From NCBI RefSeq assembly GCF_015234135.1, contig NZ_JADGIK010000001.1:310001-374000 (forward strand): a stretch of DNA of 64,000 bases, read 5' to 3'. A program made the position numbers and the translations under genes. Shown here one piece after another: positions 25,433-34,705 of the stretch (position 1 is the stretch's first letter; each line of letters starts with the position of its first letter). Source of the DNA: Faecalibacter rhinopitheci. GTDB lineage: Bacteria > Bacteroidota > Bacteroidia > Flavobacteriales > Weeksellaceae. Under the pieces are notes generated by a model. The model saw nothing but the letters and a program-made list of their open reading frames with translations. It had not been told where the DNA came from and made no database searches.

Positions 25433-27817
25433 ATGTCACATATAATTAAAGGCACTGTTGTAGCTACATTATTATGTAGTTCAGCATTTGCACAACATAC
25501 TATTTCGGTTCAAATAGTTGATCAAAATTTAAATCCTGTACCTTTTGTTACAATAGAATTTAATAAAGTTAATTTACAAAGTGATGCATTAGGAAAATTT
25601 ACGATTAGTGATATATCTAATGGATCTTACGAAGTTTATATTAACGAACAAGGCTTTGTCCCTTTTTCAAAAAAAATCATTGTAAGTCAAAGTCAAAATT
25701 TAAAACTTACTCTTATACATGATCACAGTTATACACTAGATGAAGTTAGCGTTATAGCTCATAAACATGATTTTAAAACAACCAATACTCAACATGTCGA
25801 TCAAAAATATGTTAGGGATAATTATGGAGGTTCTTTAGCCAAATCTTTAGAAAATATGGCTGGAGTTAACGCTTCTGGAATTGGATCAGCTGCTTCGAAA
25901 CCCATTGTTAGAGGTTTAGGATTTAATCGATTATTGGTTTCTGAAAATGGACTAAAACAAGAAGGGCAACAATGGGGAGCAGATCATGGATTAGAAATTG
26001 ATGCGCTGAATATTGAGGAGGTTGAAGTAATTAAAGGTCCAGCAACATTAGAATATGGTAATGAAGCTATTGCAGGAGTTATTAAAATTAAAAATAACCA
26101 AATCCCTTTTAAAAATTCTACCCAGACAAATGTTGGAATAATGTATCAATCCGTAAATGATAATTATGTAACATCTGCAAATCATCAAGCGCGTGGAGAT
26201 AAATATTTTTATAAAATAAAGGGGAGTTATAGCGATTTTGCTGATTACAGAACTACGACAGATCGTATAAAATACTTAGATCGTTGGATGCCTATTTATA
26301 AGAATCGAGTTAAAAACACTGCCGGTGAAGAGTTCAACCTTCAAGGCCAAGTTGGTTATATTGATCAGAAAATTAGAAGTATATTAACCCTATCAAATTA
26401 CAATCAAAAGACTGGATTTTTCCCAGGTTCACATGGAATTCCATCAATAGATCGTTTAGGTCATGATGGCGATTATCGCAATGTAGATTTTCCTTACCAA
26501 AAGGTAAATCATTTTAAAGTAATTAGTGAAAATGAAATAAAATTAAGCACTAAAGATCAACTTAAATTTAATTTTGGTTACCAAAGAAATTTAAGACAAG
26601 AGAAAAGCGCTTTTCATACCCATTACGGTAATCAAAATGCTCCTACAATAGACCCTGATGTAGAATTAGAATTTGCATTAACTTCATATGATGCGCAAGC
26701 AAAATATGAACATACACATAATAAGAATTTTAAAACTATAATTGGTGCCCAAACCCAGGTACAATATAATAATATCTCGGGATACAATTATCTGTTACCT
26801 GCCTATGATCGTAATATTTACAGTGGATTTATTATAGAGGAATTCCAGAAAAATAAAACATGGAAAGTAACTGCGGGATTACGCTATGATTATGCTGATT
26901 TTAAATCTGAAGGTTTTTTTGATCAAACTTTGGCAGATTATTTAATTGAAAATAATTATTCAGCTGAGATTGCGAATTATTATGCCAATAGAAGTGAAAA
27001 TATTTCTCGTTCTTTTTCTAATTTGAATGGTATGGTTGGAGCTACTTTTCAACCCAATGATTTTTGGGATTTTAATTTAAATATTGGGACTAATTTTAGG
27101 TTACCAACGGCAATAGAACTTGGATCTAATGGAATACATCACGGATCTTTCCGCCATGAACGAGGCGATGCCACTTTAGATACGGAGAAAGGTTATGCTC
27201 TTGATTTTAAAACTACATTTCATAGAAATGATTGGGATATTTCTGTAAATCCTTATTTATATTACTTTACAAATTATATTTTTTTAAAACCATCTGGCCA
27301 GTTTTCGATCTTACCGCATGGTGGGCAAATTTATCAATACACACAGAGTAAAGCTTTATTAACTGGGTTTGAAGCTGAGATAAATAAACGATTCTCGAAA
27401 GAATTTGAGGCTCAAATGGTCTATGAATTTATTTATAATCGTCAATTAAATGATCATAATAATTTAAGCTATTTTCTTCCATTTACACCACCTAATTCTA
27501 TCTATACCCGTCTAAATTACACAGTAGACAAATCTCTTTCGTTTATAGATAATTTAACTTTTGGATTAAATGGAAAATATGCTTTTCAGCAAAATAATAT
27601 TGCACAGAATGAAGATATTACAAAAGATTACTTTTTATTAGGAGCAAGTGTTAAAGCGAATATACTAATCAATAATTTCAAAGCTACCTTAACTGTACAA
27701 GGGTCTAATCTTCTTAATAAAAACTATTATAATCATACAAGTTTTTACAGAGCATTGCAATTACCTGAGCAGGCAAGAAATATACAAGTGATGTTGAATA
27801 TACCTTTTGGAAAATAA
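25433..27817 (+). CDS. TonB-dependent outer-membrane receptor, probable zinc (ZnuD-like) receptor
   Basis: The 794-residue protein has a signal peptide (to about residue 20), a carboxypeptidase-regulatory-like domain (residues 22-100), a plug domain with KPIVRGLGFNRLLV and VEVIKGPATLEYG, and a long beta-barrel ending in Phe-Gly-Lys. His-rich loops (KHDF, HGIPSIDRLGHDGD, FHTHYGN, HTHNKN) and the barrel motif SNGIHHGSFRHERGDATL resemble ZnuD-type zinc receptors. The small His/Cys-bearing neighbours fit metal uptake. Zinc is the best guess; copper or heme is not excluded. Confidence 0.85.
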   Translation: MSHIIKGTVVATLLCSSAFAQHTISVQIVDQNLNPVPFVTIEFNKVNLQSDALGKFTISDISNGSYEVYINEQGFVPFSKKIIVSQSQNLKLTLIHDHSYTLDEVSVIAHKHDFKTTNTQHVDQKYVRDNYGGSLAKSLENMAGVNASGIGSAASKPIVRGLGFNRLLVSENGLKQEGQQWGADHGLEIDALNIEEVEVIKGPATLEYGNEAIAGVIKIKNNQIPFKNSTQTNVGIMYQSVNDNYVTSANHQARGDKYFYKIKGSYSDFADYRTTTDRIKYLDRWMPIYKNRVKNTAGEEFNLQGQVGYIDQKIRSILTLSNYNQKTGFFPGSHGIPSIDRLGHDGDYRNVDFPYQKVNHFKVISENEIKLSTKDQLKFNFGYQRNLRQEKSAFHTHYGNQNAPTIDPDVELEFALTSYDAQAKYEHTHNKNFKTIIGAQTQVQYNNISGYNYLLPAYDRNIYSGFIIEEFQKNKTWKVTAGLRYDYADFKSEGFFDQTLADYLIENNYSAEIANYYANRSENISRSFSNLNGMVGATFQPNDFWDFNLNIGTNFRLPTAIELGSNGIHHGSFRHERGDATLDTEKGYALDFKTTFHRNDWDISVNPYLYYFTNYIFLKPSGQFSILPHGGQIYQYTQSKALLTGFEAEINKRFSKEFEAQMVYEFIYNRQLNDHNNLSYFLPFTPPNSIYTRLNYTVDKSLSFIDNLTFGLNGKYAFQQNNIAQNEDITKDYFLLGASVKANILINNFKATLTVQGSNLLNKNYYNHTSFYRALQLPEQARNIQVMLNIPFGK

Positions 27818-27821
27818 ACTA

Positions 27822-28166
27822 GTGAATCAATTTATCAAACATAAATTTATTGTATTATGTAGTAACATTATTTTGTTATTACCCCTTTCTAATGCATTAC
27901 ATTTTGTTTTAATTGATCACGAATTATCTATATTTTCCATCAAAAAGAATAAAATCACGCATCAATGCGATGATTATATTCTTTACCAAGTTTACACTGA
28001 AAATGACTTTGATCTAGAAATAAATCCACCAGTTTGGATAAATTTTATACAAATTATAGACGTATTTTATCAGATTAATTCTTTTTCTACTTTTTTTATA
28101 AATATTAATAATAGAGGTCCTCCTGAGTACTTAAAAACAATAAACTACTTAAACCAGCATTATTAA
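27822..28166 (+). CDS. Small exported protein following the TonB receptor
   Basis: About 114 residues from GTG 27822 (TTG 27807, overlapping the receptor stop, is the alternative). It has an N-terminal hydrophobic segment (FIVLCSNIILLLPLSNA), an ITHQCDDYIL segment and a C-terminal NNRGPPEYL. The Arg-Gly-Pro-Pro end and size mirror the gene before the receptor, suggesting two diverged members of one family. No function is established. Confidence 0.6.
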   Translation: MNQFIKHKFIVLCSNIILLLPLSNALHFVLIDHELSIFSIKKNKITHQCDDYILYQVYTENDFDLEINPPVWINFIQIIDVFYQINSFSTFFININNRGPPEYLKTINYLNQHY

Positions 28167-28187
28167 ATAATTTATAAAATAGCAAAA

Positions 28188-28643
28188 ATGAAAAAATTCT
28201 TAAAAACAATCATATTATCAGTATCACCTTTATTTATCTTAGGTTCTTGTTCTAGTGACGATGAAGTATTAGACATTACAAAACCTGTAATTACATTACT
28301 TTCTCCAAAAGATCATGCACATTTACACTTGGGAGATACATTTACTGTTGAAGCAATCTTAAAAGATGATATAGAATTAGGATCAGGAAAAATTGATATT
28401 CATTATTCAGGCGACGGACACCAACACAGATCAATCAACACTGAATGGAAATATTCGAAAGAAATTCAGATTTCTTCAGGAAAAAAAGAAGAAATTTTGA
28501 GTCATCAAATTACAATTCCTGAAGAAGGTATATTAGATGGATCTTACCATTTAGGAGTTTTCTTAATTGACAAAGCTGGTAATCAGACACAAACATTTAT
28601 AGAAATTGATATTGTAAATCATGGAAATGAACACGATCATTAA
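28188..28643 (+). CDS. DUF4625 lipoprotein with His-rich tail
   Basis: The 151-residue protein has a lipoprotein signal (LSVSPLFILGSC, Cys21), a DITKPVITLLSP start of an immunoglobulin-like DUF4625 domain, scattered His (DHAHLHLGD, GDGHQHR) and a C-terminal NHGNEHDH. Its His content and place at the end of the receptor operon suggest a surface or periplasmic metal-binding protein working with the receptor. It ends at a clear terminator. Confidence 0.78.
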   Translation: MKKFLKTIILSVSPLFILGSCSSDDEVLDITKPVITLLSPKDHAHLHLGDTFTVEAILKDDIELGSGKIDIHYSGDGHQHRSINTEWKYSKEIQISSGKKEEILSHQITIPEEGILDGSYHLGVFLIDKAGNQTQTFIEIDIVNHGNEHDH

Positions 28644-28652
28644 ATAGAAATC

Positions 28653-28688
28653 AGGCTTGGAAACTTATGAAATTCCAAGCCTTTTTTA
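28653..28688 (+). terminator. Terminator of the metal-receptor operon
   Basis: A ten-base perfect stem (AGGCTTGGAA with TTCCAAGCCT) and ten-base loop are followed by TTTTT. Confidence 0.8.
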
Positions 28689-28740
28689 TTTCTATTAAAT
28701 GAAAGATTTGTTACTTTAGCAACTATCAAATAAAATTCAA

Positions 28741-29598
28741 ATGATAATTATCGCAGATAGTGGATCGACTAAAACAGATTGGGTTGTTTTAGATAATAAT
28801 AATGAAGAAGTTTTTCGTACAAACTCTATTGGATTTAATCCTTACTTCGTTTCAAGCGTTGATATTACAACCGAAATTTCTAAAAATGAAGAACTAAGTG
28901 CTATAGCTTCTGAGGTTACAAAAGTATTTTTTTATGGTGCAGGAACTTCATCAGAAGAAAATAGAGAAATCGTCCGTGTAGGCTTAAATGGAATTTTCAC
29001 GAATGCTCAATTTGTTGTAGATCATGATTTGTTAGCAGCCTGTTATGCAACTTATATGGGGAAACCTGCAATGGTTTGCATTTTAGGGACAGGATCTAAC
29101 TCATGCTATTTTGACGGAACTTCTATGCGAGAAGAGACCAAATCCTTAGCTTATATCTTAGGAGATGAAGGTTCTGGGAATGATCTAGGTAAGAGATTAC
29201 TTCGCGCTTATTTCACTAAAAAAATGCCTCCACATTTAGCAAAAGCTTTTGATGATTATTATAAACTATCAATAGAAGAGTTAAATAAAAACGTGTATCA
29301 AAATAAATTTGCAAATGCTTATTTAGCCTCATTTAATAAATTTGTGGTTGAACATAAAGACGATGCATTCATCCAAAAACTGATATATGATGCCATGACT
29401 GGTTTTATTGAGTTTCAGATTTTACCATACGAAGAAGCACGCCATTCTGAATTAAATTTTATAGGTTCTATTGCTCACATTTACGAACCTATTATACGAT
29501 CTGTAGCAGCTCAACATCACTTAACAGTTGGACATATTATTAGAAAACCGATTGATAATGTGGTTGAATATCACAAAAAATATTTAATTAACGCATAG
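28741..29598 (+). CDS. BadF/BadG-type ASKHA ATPase, probable N-acetylglucosamine kinase
   Basis: The 285-residue cytoplasmic protein starts with IIADSGSTKTDWVVLD, the phosphate-1 loop of the sugar kinase/Hsp70/actin fold. VCILGTGSNSCYFDG is phosphate-2 and YILGDEGSGNDLGKRLL the following signature, shared by N-acetylglucosamine kinases of the BadF/BcrA family. It probably phosphorylates GlcNAc or a related amino sugar, for instance during wall recycling. It is followed by a formyltransferase-like gene after ten bases. Confidence 0.83.
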   Translation: MIIIADSGSTKTDWVVLDNNNEEVFRTNSIGFNPYFVSSVDITTEISKNEELSAIASEVTKVFFYGAGTSSEENREIVRVGLNGIFTNAQFVVDHDLLAACYATYMGKPAMVCILGTGSNSCYFDGTSMREETKSLAYILGDEGSGNDLGKRLLRAYFTKKMPPHLAKAFDDYYKLSIEELNKNVYQNKFANAYLASFNKFVVEHKDDAFIQKLIYDAMTGFIEFQILPYEEARHSELNFIGSIAHIYEPIIRSVAAQHHLTVGHIIRKPIDNVVEYHKKYLINA

Positions 29599-29608
29599 AT
29601 TTTCATCA

Positions 29609-30313
29609 ATGAATCAACCTACTATTGCTGTAATCACTTACAATACACCACATCGTAAAACGCAAGACGTTTTACACGGACTAAAAGCAAAAGGATACCA
29701 GTACGTAAAAATATATGCTCTACCATTTGTTCGTCGTGAGAATCCTTTTAAACCTATTTTTCAGCATCGTCCAAGTAAAGCAATAAATATTGAGATCGAA
29801 GATTATGCGCGTAATTTTAATTATCAATTTGCTACAACTACAGCGGAAACTTTGAATCAACAATTGATTGAAGATAAAGCTGATTTTGTAATTATTGCAG
29901 GCGCAGGATTATTACCAGATGATTTAGTTGTTAATCATAAAATTATAAACACACATCCTGGATTTTTACCTAAAACTCGTGGACTAGATTCTTTAAAATG
30001 GGCAATCGTAAAGGGTGTAGAAATAGGTGTTACTACTCATTTTGTAGACACAGAAGCTGATGCAGGCTTTTTAATAGAACAGAAGTTGGTTCCTATTTAT
30101 CATAATGATACTTTTCATTCTGTAGCTACACGACAATATGAAATGGAAATAGAAATGTTGATCAACTCTATTGAATTAATTCCTAATTTATTAGAGTTCC
30201 CATCACTTTCTACGACGGAATATGAAGCTACACGTAGAATGCCTAAAACTATAGAGCAAGATTTAATGGATTCATTTGAAATTTATAAAAACAAATTTCA
30301 ACTCACTGAGTAA
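29609..30313 (+). CDS. Formyltransferase-family protein
   Basis: The 234-residue protein has the folate-dependent formyltransferase core: INTHPGFLPKTRGLDSLKWAI carries the catalytic Asn-x-His pair, and GVTTHFVDTEADAGFLI the Asp. It resembles PurN/Fmt-type N-terminal domains but lacks the tRNA-binding domain of Fmt. The acceptor is unknown; a sugar amine is conceivable given the neighbouring amino-sugar kinase, with which it seems to form an operon. Ended by a bidirectional terminator. Confidence 0.75.
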   Translation: MNQPTIAVITYNTPHRKTQDVLHGLKAKGYQYVKIYALPFVRRENPFKPIFQHRPSKAINIEIEDYARNFNYQFATTTAETLNQQLIEDKADFVIIAGAGLLPDDLVVNHKIINTHPGFLPKTRGLDSLKWAIVKGVEIGVTTHFVDTEADAGFLIEQKLVPIYHNDTFHSVATRQYEMEIEMLINSIELIPNLLEFPSLSTTEYEATRRMPKTIEQDLMDSFEIYKNKFQLTE

Positions 30314-30331
30314 ATAAAATCATCAACTAAC

Positions 30332-30366
30332 AAAAAAGCTATTTCAATCATGAAATAGCTTTTTTT
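30332..30366. terminator. Bidirectional terminator
   Basis: A 15-base perfect stem (AAAAAAGCTATTTCA with TGAAATAGCTTTTTT), loop ATCA. It lies between the formyltransferase-like gene and efflux operon 1. Confidence 0.85.
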
Positions 30367-30412
30367 ATCTAAAATAGGTTTACTTTAAACTTAATTTTAC
30401 AAGTATAAAGAT

Positions 30413-31987
30413 TTAATTAATTTCTTTTTTGTGGAATACATATACTTTGATGGGATTATAAAGCAATATAATAACAACCGTTATTACTCCTACTACAAAT
30501 AAAGTACGGAAGATTTGAATATTAGAAATCAATAAAGATTGGTTATACAAACTTGCCTTTAATGCAGTAGATGTTAAACTCACTGACTCATTGTGTATAT
30601 GAGTAGCAATATTAGCATTGAATAATTCTTCCCATTTATTTTGAAAATAAGATTTAGTAATATCTAAATTCTCTGTCATGTAAAACTGATGCTTAGTTGT
30701 CAGATACAAAATAAGATTTTGCATTAAAGAGAAACCAATCGTAGAAGTCCAATACCTAGCAGCAACAGCAGCTTGCATGGTATTCATAGAAAAATTAGCA
30801 TGTACAGATCCTACCATATATTGCAGAATTGGAGAAAAAAGAATTCCTTGTCCCAAACCTTCAACAATAAGTGGTGGAATAACTTCCGCAGGTTTTGCAT
30901 CGGGTACAAATAAGTAACTAAACCACATCATACTAGTGGTAAGACACATAAAACCTAGAATAAATACATATCTATAGGCCAATCCTCTTACAATTAATAC
31001 ATAAGATAAGAATGCACCTAAATAAATACCTAGACAGTTATAATATTGAATTTCTAAAACATATTCCCAATGCCATTTCCAAACAACACTCATTACTTGG
31101 TAAATATTACTCATACTAGCCTTGAAGATATATAATACAAAAAATATTAAAATACCTATTATTACACGTTCTGATCGTAAAATATTAAAATGGAAAATAG
31201 GTTTCTTAGAAGTTAATTGTTGTAAAACAAATATACCTGAGAACACACAAAATCCCGTAAAAGCTAATATGATATAAGACGACTCAAACCAATAATATCT
31301 CTTACCATAGATTAATACAAACGCTCCCGAAACCAAACTCAGCATCATTAATAGATAACCTGCCAAATTCAGCTGATACAAAGGCTTTTTAGGATATAAA
31401 CGACCGTGACTAAATAAAAACACATAGATAAATAATGCAATAACGTGAAAAAATACAACCGTGTAAATCATCATGTTGTAATTATAATTTTCAATTGCAA
31501 ATTTCACTACAGAAGTAGAAATTTTATCACCAGTCATTATAAATGCATATAAAAAAGAGTTCCCTAATAAACGACCATAGGGACTCTTTATACGAGACAT
31601 AATTAGCGGCACTGTAATACAACTTTCTAAATAAGAAGTTGTTCCTTGTATAGCTCTTAATGTATAGACTAATTCTTTATTAGAAGAAATAGACAATAAT
31701 AGCATCACAATAATATTAATAATTGTCATTATTAACATATATGATCTAATATTGAAGAAATGAAACAAACGTTCATTTATACACAATCCACAAACAATTG
31801 TTGCATACGCAAGAGTAAAGATAAATTGCAAATCATCAACATCAACATCTAAAAATGACGCAGTAAAAGTACTGTTCATGTTAAAGAAAGGAAGAATCAT
31901 GATATATGGGATAAGAGAAAGAATTAATATTGGAATAATTAATTTCTCGGGCACCCACTTTCTAAAAATCGAATGATTGTTGTGCAC
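30413..31987 (-). CDS. MFS drug transporter (14-TM, DHA2/EmrB-like), efflux operon 1
   Basis: The 524-residue inner-membrane protein has about 14 hydrophobic helices and starts with FRKWVPEKLIIPILILSLIPYIMIL. With the HlyD adaptor and TolC channel encoded just before it (nine-base gap) it would form a tripartite pump driven by the proton gradient. It is a paralogue of the MFS protein at 34706: the blocks STFTASFLD, YATIVCG, GKRYYWFESS and LYLTTKHQ are kept, but it has diverged more than its partners. The substrate is unknown. Confidence 0.86.
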   Translation of the reverse strand: MHNNHSIFRKWVPEKLIIPILILSLIPYIMILPFFNMNSTFTASFLDVDVDDLQFIFTLAYATIVCGLCINERLFHFFNIRSYMLIMTIINIIVMLLLSISSNKELVYTLRAIQGTTSYLESCITVPLIMSRIKSPYGRLLGNSFLYAFIMTGDKISTSVVKFAIENYNYNMMIYTVVFFHVIALFIYVFLFSHGRLYPKKPLYQLNLAGYLLMMLSLVSGAFVLIYGKRYYWFESSYIILAFTGFCVFSGIFVLQQLTSKKPIFHFNILRSERVIIGILIFFVLYIFKASMSNIYQVMSVVWKWHWEYVLEIQYYNCLGIYLGAFLSYVLIVRGLAYRYVFILGFMCLTTSMMWFSYLFVPDAKPAEVIPPLIVEGLGQGILFSPILQYMVGSVHANFSMNTMQAAVAARYWTSTIGFSLMQNLILYLTTKHQFYMTENLDITKSYFQNKWEELFNANIATHIHNESVSLTSTALKASLYNQSLLISNIQIFRTLFVVGVITVVIILLYNPIKVYVFHKKEIN

Positions 31988-31995
31988 TTTATTGG

Positions 31996-33042
31996 TTATT
32001 TAACTTTCTCAGCGGATACCAATACATTCATCCCTGAACGTAATCTATCGTTGTTTTTAGATTCCTTTAAAATTATTTTGATTGGAAAACGTTGTTCAAT
32101 TTTAACAAAGTTTCCAGTTGCATTATCAGGCTTTATCAATGCAAATTCAGATCCAGATGCTGGAGATAGCGATTCAATCTTTCCTTCAAATTCAAAATCT
32201 GGATATGCATCAGCAGTAATAACTACATTCTTATCAATATCGATTTCTCCAATTTGTGTTTCTTTATAATTGGCAATTATCCATTTTTCTTTTGATACTA
32301 CTTGTACTAATGCTTGACCTTCTTTTATTAATTGGCCTTCCTGAATATTTTTTACACCTACCCAACCATCATAAGGAGCTACAACGTAACTGTATGAGTA
32401 GTTTAACTTCGCGTTATTCAATTCTGCTTTCTTTTGCATAATTTGAGTTCGAGCAGGAGCAACTTTTGTTTTCTCTCCAGTAGATCCAACGAAAACCGTA
32501 TTTTTTTGTTGAATTAATGCATTTAAGTTTGCTTTTGCTTGTTTGTACTTCGCCTCAATTTCTTCAAATTGTTGTACAGTAGCAGCATCCTCTTCTACAA
32601 GATTTTTATAACGAATATAATCTCTCTCAGTTCGCCAAACCTCTATTTTTGCTGCTTCTATATTTGCATCAATTACAGAAGCGTGACTTTCTTGTGTATC
32701 TACAGCTTTTTCGTAAGTTTCAACAGATTGGCTTGTACTCTCTAAATTAGCTTGTGCAATATCAATTTCATTTTTATACTCACGGTTATCGATAACAACT
32801 AAAGTATCTCCTTTATGAACAAATTGATTTTCTTCAAAATTAACTTTTGTAATGTACCCCGGAACTCTACTAGCTACAGGAGTAATATATTGTCTTACTT
32901 GAGCATCATTTGTATTAACATGTGTGCTGGAAAATGCATAAAACCAAACTACAGCTCCTAAACCTATTAAAATAAATAACCACGCAACAGAAGTCAAGAC
33001 TTTGTTCATGCGTATTTCGCCCTTTGTTAATTGCTTCGCCAT
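31996..33042 (-). CDS. HlyD/EmrA-family membrane fusion protein, efflux operon 1
   Basis: The 348-residue adaptor has one membrane helix (residues about 14-32), a lipoyl-like half motif (VASRVPGYITKVNFEENQFV), a coiled-coil hairpin with many Glu/Ala/Lys (about 90-190) and the second lipoyl half (YVVAPYDGWVGV). It bridges the MFS pump and TolC channel in the periplasm. Long stretches are identical to the paralogue at 36269. It lies four bases after tolC-1. Confidence 0.9.
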   Translation of the reverse strand: MAKQLTKGEIRMNKVLTSVAWLFILIGLGAVVWFYAFSSTHVNTNDAQVRQYITPVASRVPGYITKVNFEENQFVHKGDTLVVIDNREYKNEIDIAQANLESTSQSVETYEKAVDTQESHASVIDANIEAAKIEVWRTERDYIRYKNLVEEDAATVQQFEEIEAKYKQAKANLNALIQQKNTVFVGSTGEKTKVAPARTQIMQKKAELNNAKLNYSYSYVVAPYDGWVGVKNIQEGQLIKEGQALVQVVSKEKWIIANYKETQIGEIDIDKNVVITADAYPDFEFEGKIESLSPASGSEFALIKPDNATGNFVKIEQRFPIKIILKESKNNDRLRSGMNVLVSAEKVK

Positions 33043-33046
33043 TGTA

Positions 33047-34378
33047 TTATAAGTTTCCTAGTACGTATTGTAGTTGATAAAATTTTAATTGTTTATTGAT
33101 TTGTAAGGAAATCAAATTTGATTGTGCTTCTAAAAATGAATTATCTGCATCTATTAATTCAGTAATCAAACTCAATTTATTGATATATTTTGTTTTTACA
33201 ATTCTATAATTTTCTTTTGCTTGTACAATTGCCTCTTCTGCAATTTCTATCTTTTCCATAGCATCTTCTAAACGTTTGCTTGCTGCAAAAACATTATGAA
33301 TGATTTCTTCCTCTCTTTCTTCAAGTTCTAACTTTGCAATTGATATATTTTGATCAGCAATTTGCATTTTTTGTTTATTCTTAAAGAAATTACTAATTGG
33401 TATTGAAACATTAACTCCAATCATACCAAATCGATACATAAACTCTTCTGGAGGAAAAAACATGAAGTTAGGATAATTATATCCATATTTCCCACCACCT
33501 GTAATTGTTGGAAGAACATTGGCTCTTGTTAATTTCTTATCAATTTCCTTTAGGTGAATATCTTTTTCAGCAATTTTTATATTCTCACTATTTTCAAAAG
33601 CCTGTAAAATCATTTCATCAACAAAACCGATATGATCAGTAGTTGTAAAAAGGTCTTGTGTATCGATATGAACTTCATGCTCTGGATGAATGGCAAGAAT
33701 CGTTTTTACCTGATGTTCTAATATATCAATCTCTTTACTAAGTTCTGAATGAGAAATTTTATGATTTGATAATTGCAATTCGGTTCTTAAAACTTCGTTG
33801 TAGGTAACTGCACCATTTTTCTTTAAAGCTTTAGTTTGCTTTATCACTAAAGAATCCTCGTGCATCTTATCTTCAATTAATCCTTGCTGCTCTTGTAAGT
33901 GTAAAACTTTTAAGTAAGCAGTAATTATTTCCATTCGAAGCTCACGCTCATCCTTCTTAGTTCTTAGCTTACTAATGTCTACTTCTATAGCAGCCTTTTT
34001 CTCATCGTTTTTTAACCTTCCTCCTAGGTAAATAGGAATTTCTGCTGATAAAGTAAAATCATACTGCTCACCTGGCACATCGTATTTTGTAGATGGTTTT
34101 AAAATACCATGCTCAAATTGTCTTAATGTTGATAGTTTATGAAATCCGGTATGAAAATTTATATCAGGTAATTTCTCGTTGATTAAATCCCTTTCGTGTA
34201 ATTCTGCTACTTCCACTTGTAAGGAACGAATTTGTAGCTTTTTGTTGTTCTGTAATCCGAGATCAATTGCTTCACTCAATTTTAATCGGTGGTAATCAAT
34301 ATCTGTTTGAGCAAACGAAATTACACCTATTAAAAAAAATACTGTAAGTAACTGATATCTAATAATATTAAATATCAT
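33047..34378 (-). CDS. TolC-family outer-membrane channel, efflux operon 1
   Basis: The 443-residue protein has a signal peptide (to FAQ, about residue 24) and two OEP/TolC repeats of long helices beginning LSEAIDLGLQNNKKLQIR and, in the second half, ILQAFENSENIKIAEKD. It forms the outer-membrane duct of the pump. It is first in the operon, with a -7 box at 34423-34430 and the shared AraC-type site 44 bases upstream. It is very like the copy at 37322. Confidence 0.9.
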   Translation of the reverse strand: MIFNIIRYQLLTVFFLIGVISFAQTDIDYHRLKLSEAIDLGLQNNKKLQIRSLQVEVAELHERDLINEKLPDINFHTGFHKLSTLRQFEHGILKPSTKYDVPGEQYDFTLSAEIPIYLGGRLKNDEKKAAIEVDISKLRTKKDERELRMEIITAYLKVLHLQEQQGLIEDKMHEDSLVIKQTKALKKNGAVTYNEVLRTELQLSNHKISHSELSKEIDILEHQVKTILAIHPEHEVHIDTQDLFTTTDHIGFVDEMILQAFENSENIKIAEKDIHLKEIDKKLTRANVLPTITGGGKYGYNYPNFMFFPPEEFMYRFGMIGVNVSIPISNFFKNKQKMQIADQNISIAKLELEEREEEIIHNVFAASKRLEDAMEKIEIAEEAIVQAKENYRIVKTKYINKLSLITELIDADNSFLEAQSNLISLQINKQLKFYQLQYVLGNL

Positions 34379-34422
34379 ACTAGAATTAAATTCTGAAAAT
34401 TTTATTGACTTTTTTTATAGTG

Positions 34423-34430
34423 CAAACTTA
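34423..34430 (-). promoter_or_regulatory. -7 promoter element of efflux operon 1
   Basis: The minus strand reads TAAGTTTG, 45 bases before the tolC-1 start codon. A good -33 element is absent, as expected for an activator-dependent promoter. Confidence 0.6.
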
Positions 34431-34473
34431 CATTCAAACACGCACAAGAACGTGTGTTAAACAAGAAAAAAAT

Positions 34474-34500
34474 TTGTTCATTACAGCCAAAAAGGCATAA
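34474..34500. promoter_or_regulatory. Candidate AraC-regulator site upstream of efflux operon 1
   Basis: The plus strand reads TTGTTCATTACAGCC followed by AAAAAGGCATAA. AGCCAAAAAGG recurs in front of the AraC gene (38937), and TTGTxCATTA..GCCAAA in front of efflux operon 2 (38746). The left edge lies 44 bases from the -7 box, exactly as in operon 2. Confidence 0.55.
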
Positions 34501-34667
34501 TTTATAAATTATTTAACAACTTAAAATATGAGATATTTTTAAGAATAATCTGAGGTTTTTACTGTTAAATCCATTTAATTTATTCATTGATAAATTAGTA
34601 GGTTATAAACTTAGGAAAATATTCTTTAAATACCTCAAAATTTGTTAAAATTTATATTAATAAAATA

Positions 34668-34702
34668 AAAAAAGCTATCTCAGTTTTTGAGATAGCTTTT
34701 TT
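34668..34702 (-). terminator. Terminator of efflux operon 2
   Basis: A 15-base perfect stem (AAAAAAGCTATCTCA with TGAGATAGCTTTTTT) with a five-base loop follows the MFS-2 stop codon on the minus strand. Confidence 0.85.
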
Positions 34703-34705
34703 TAT

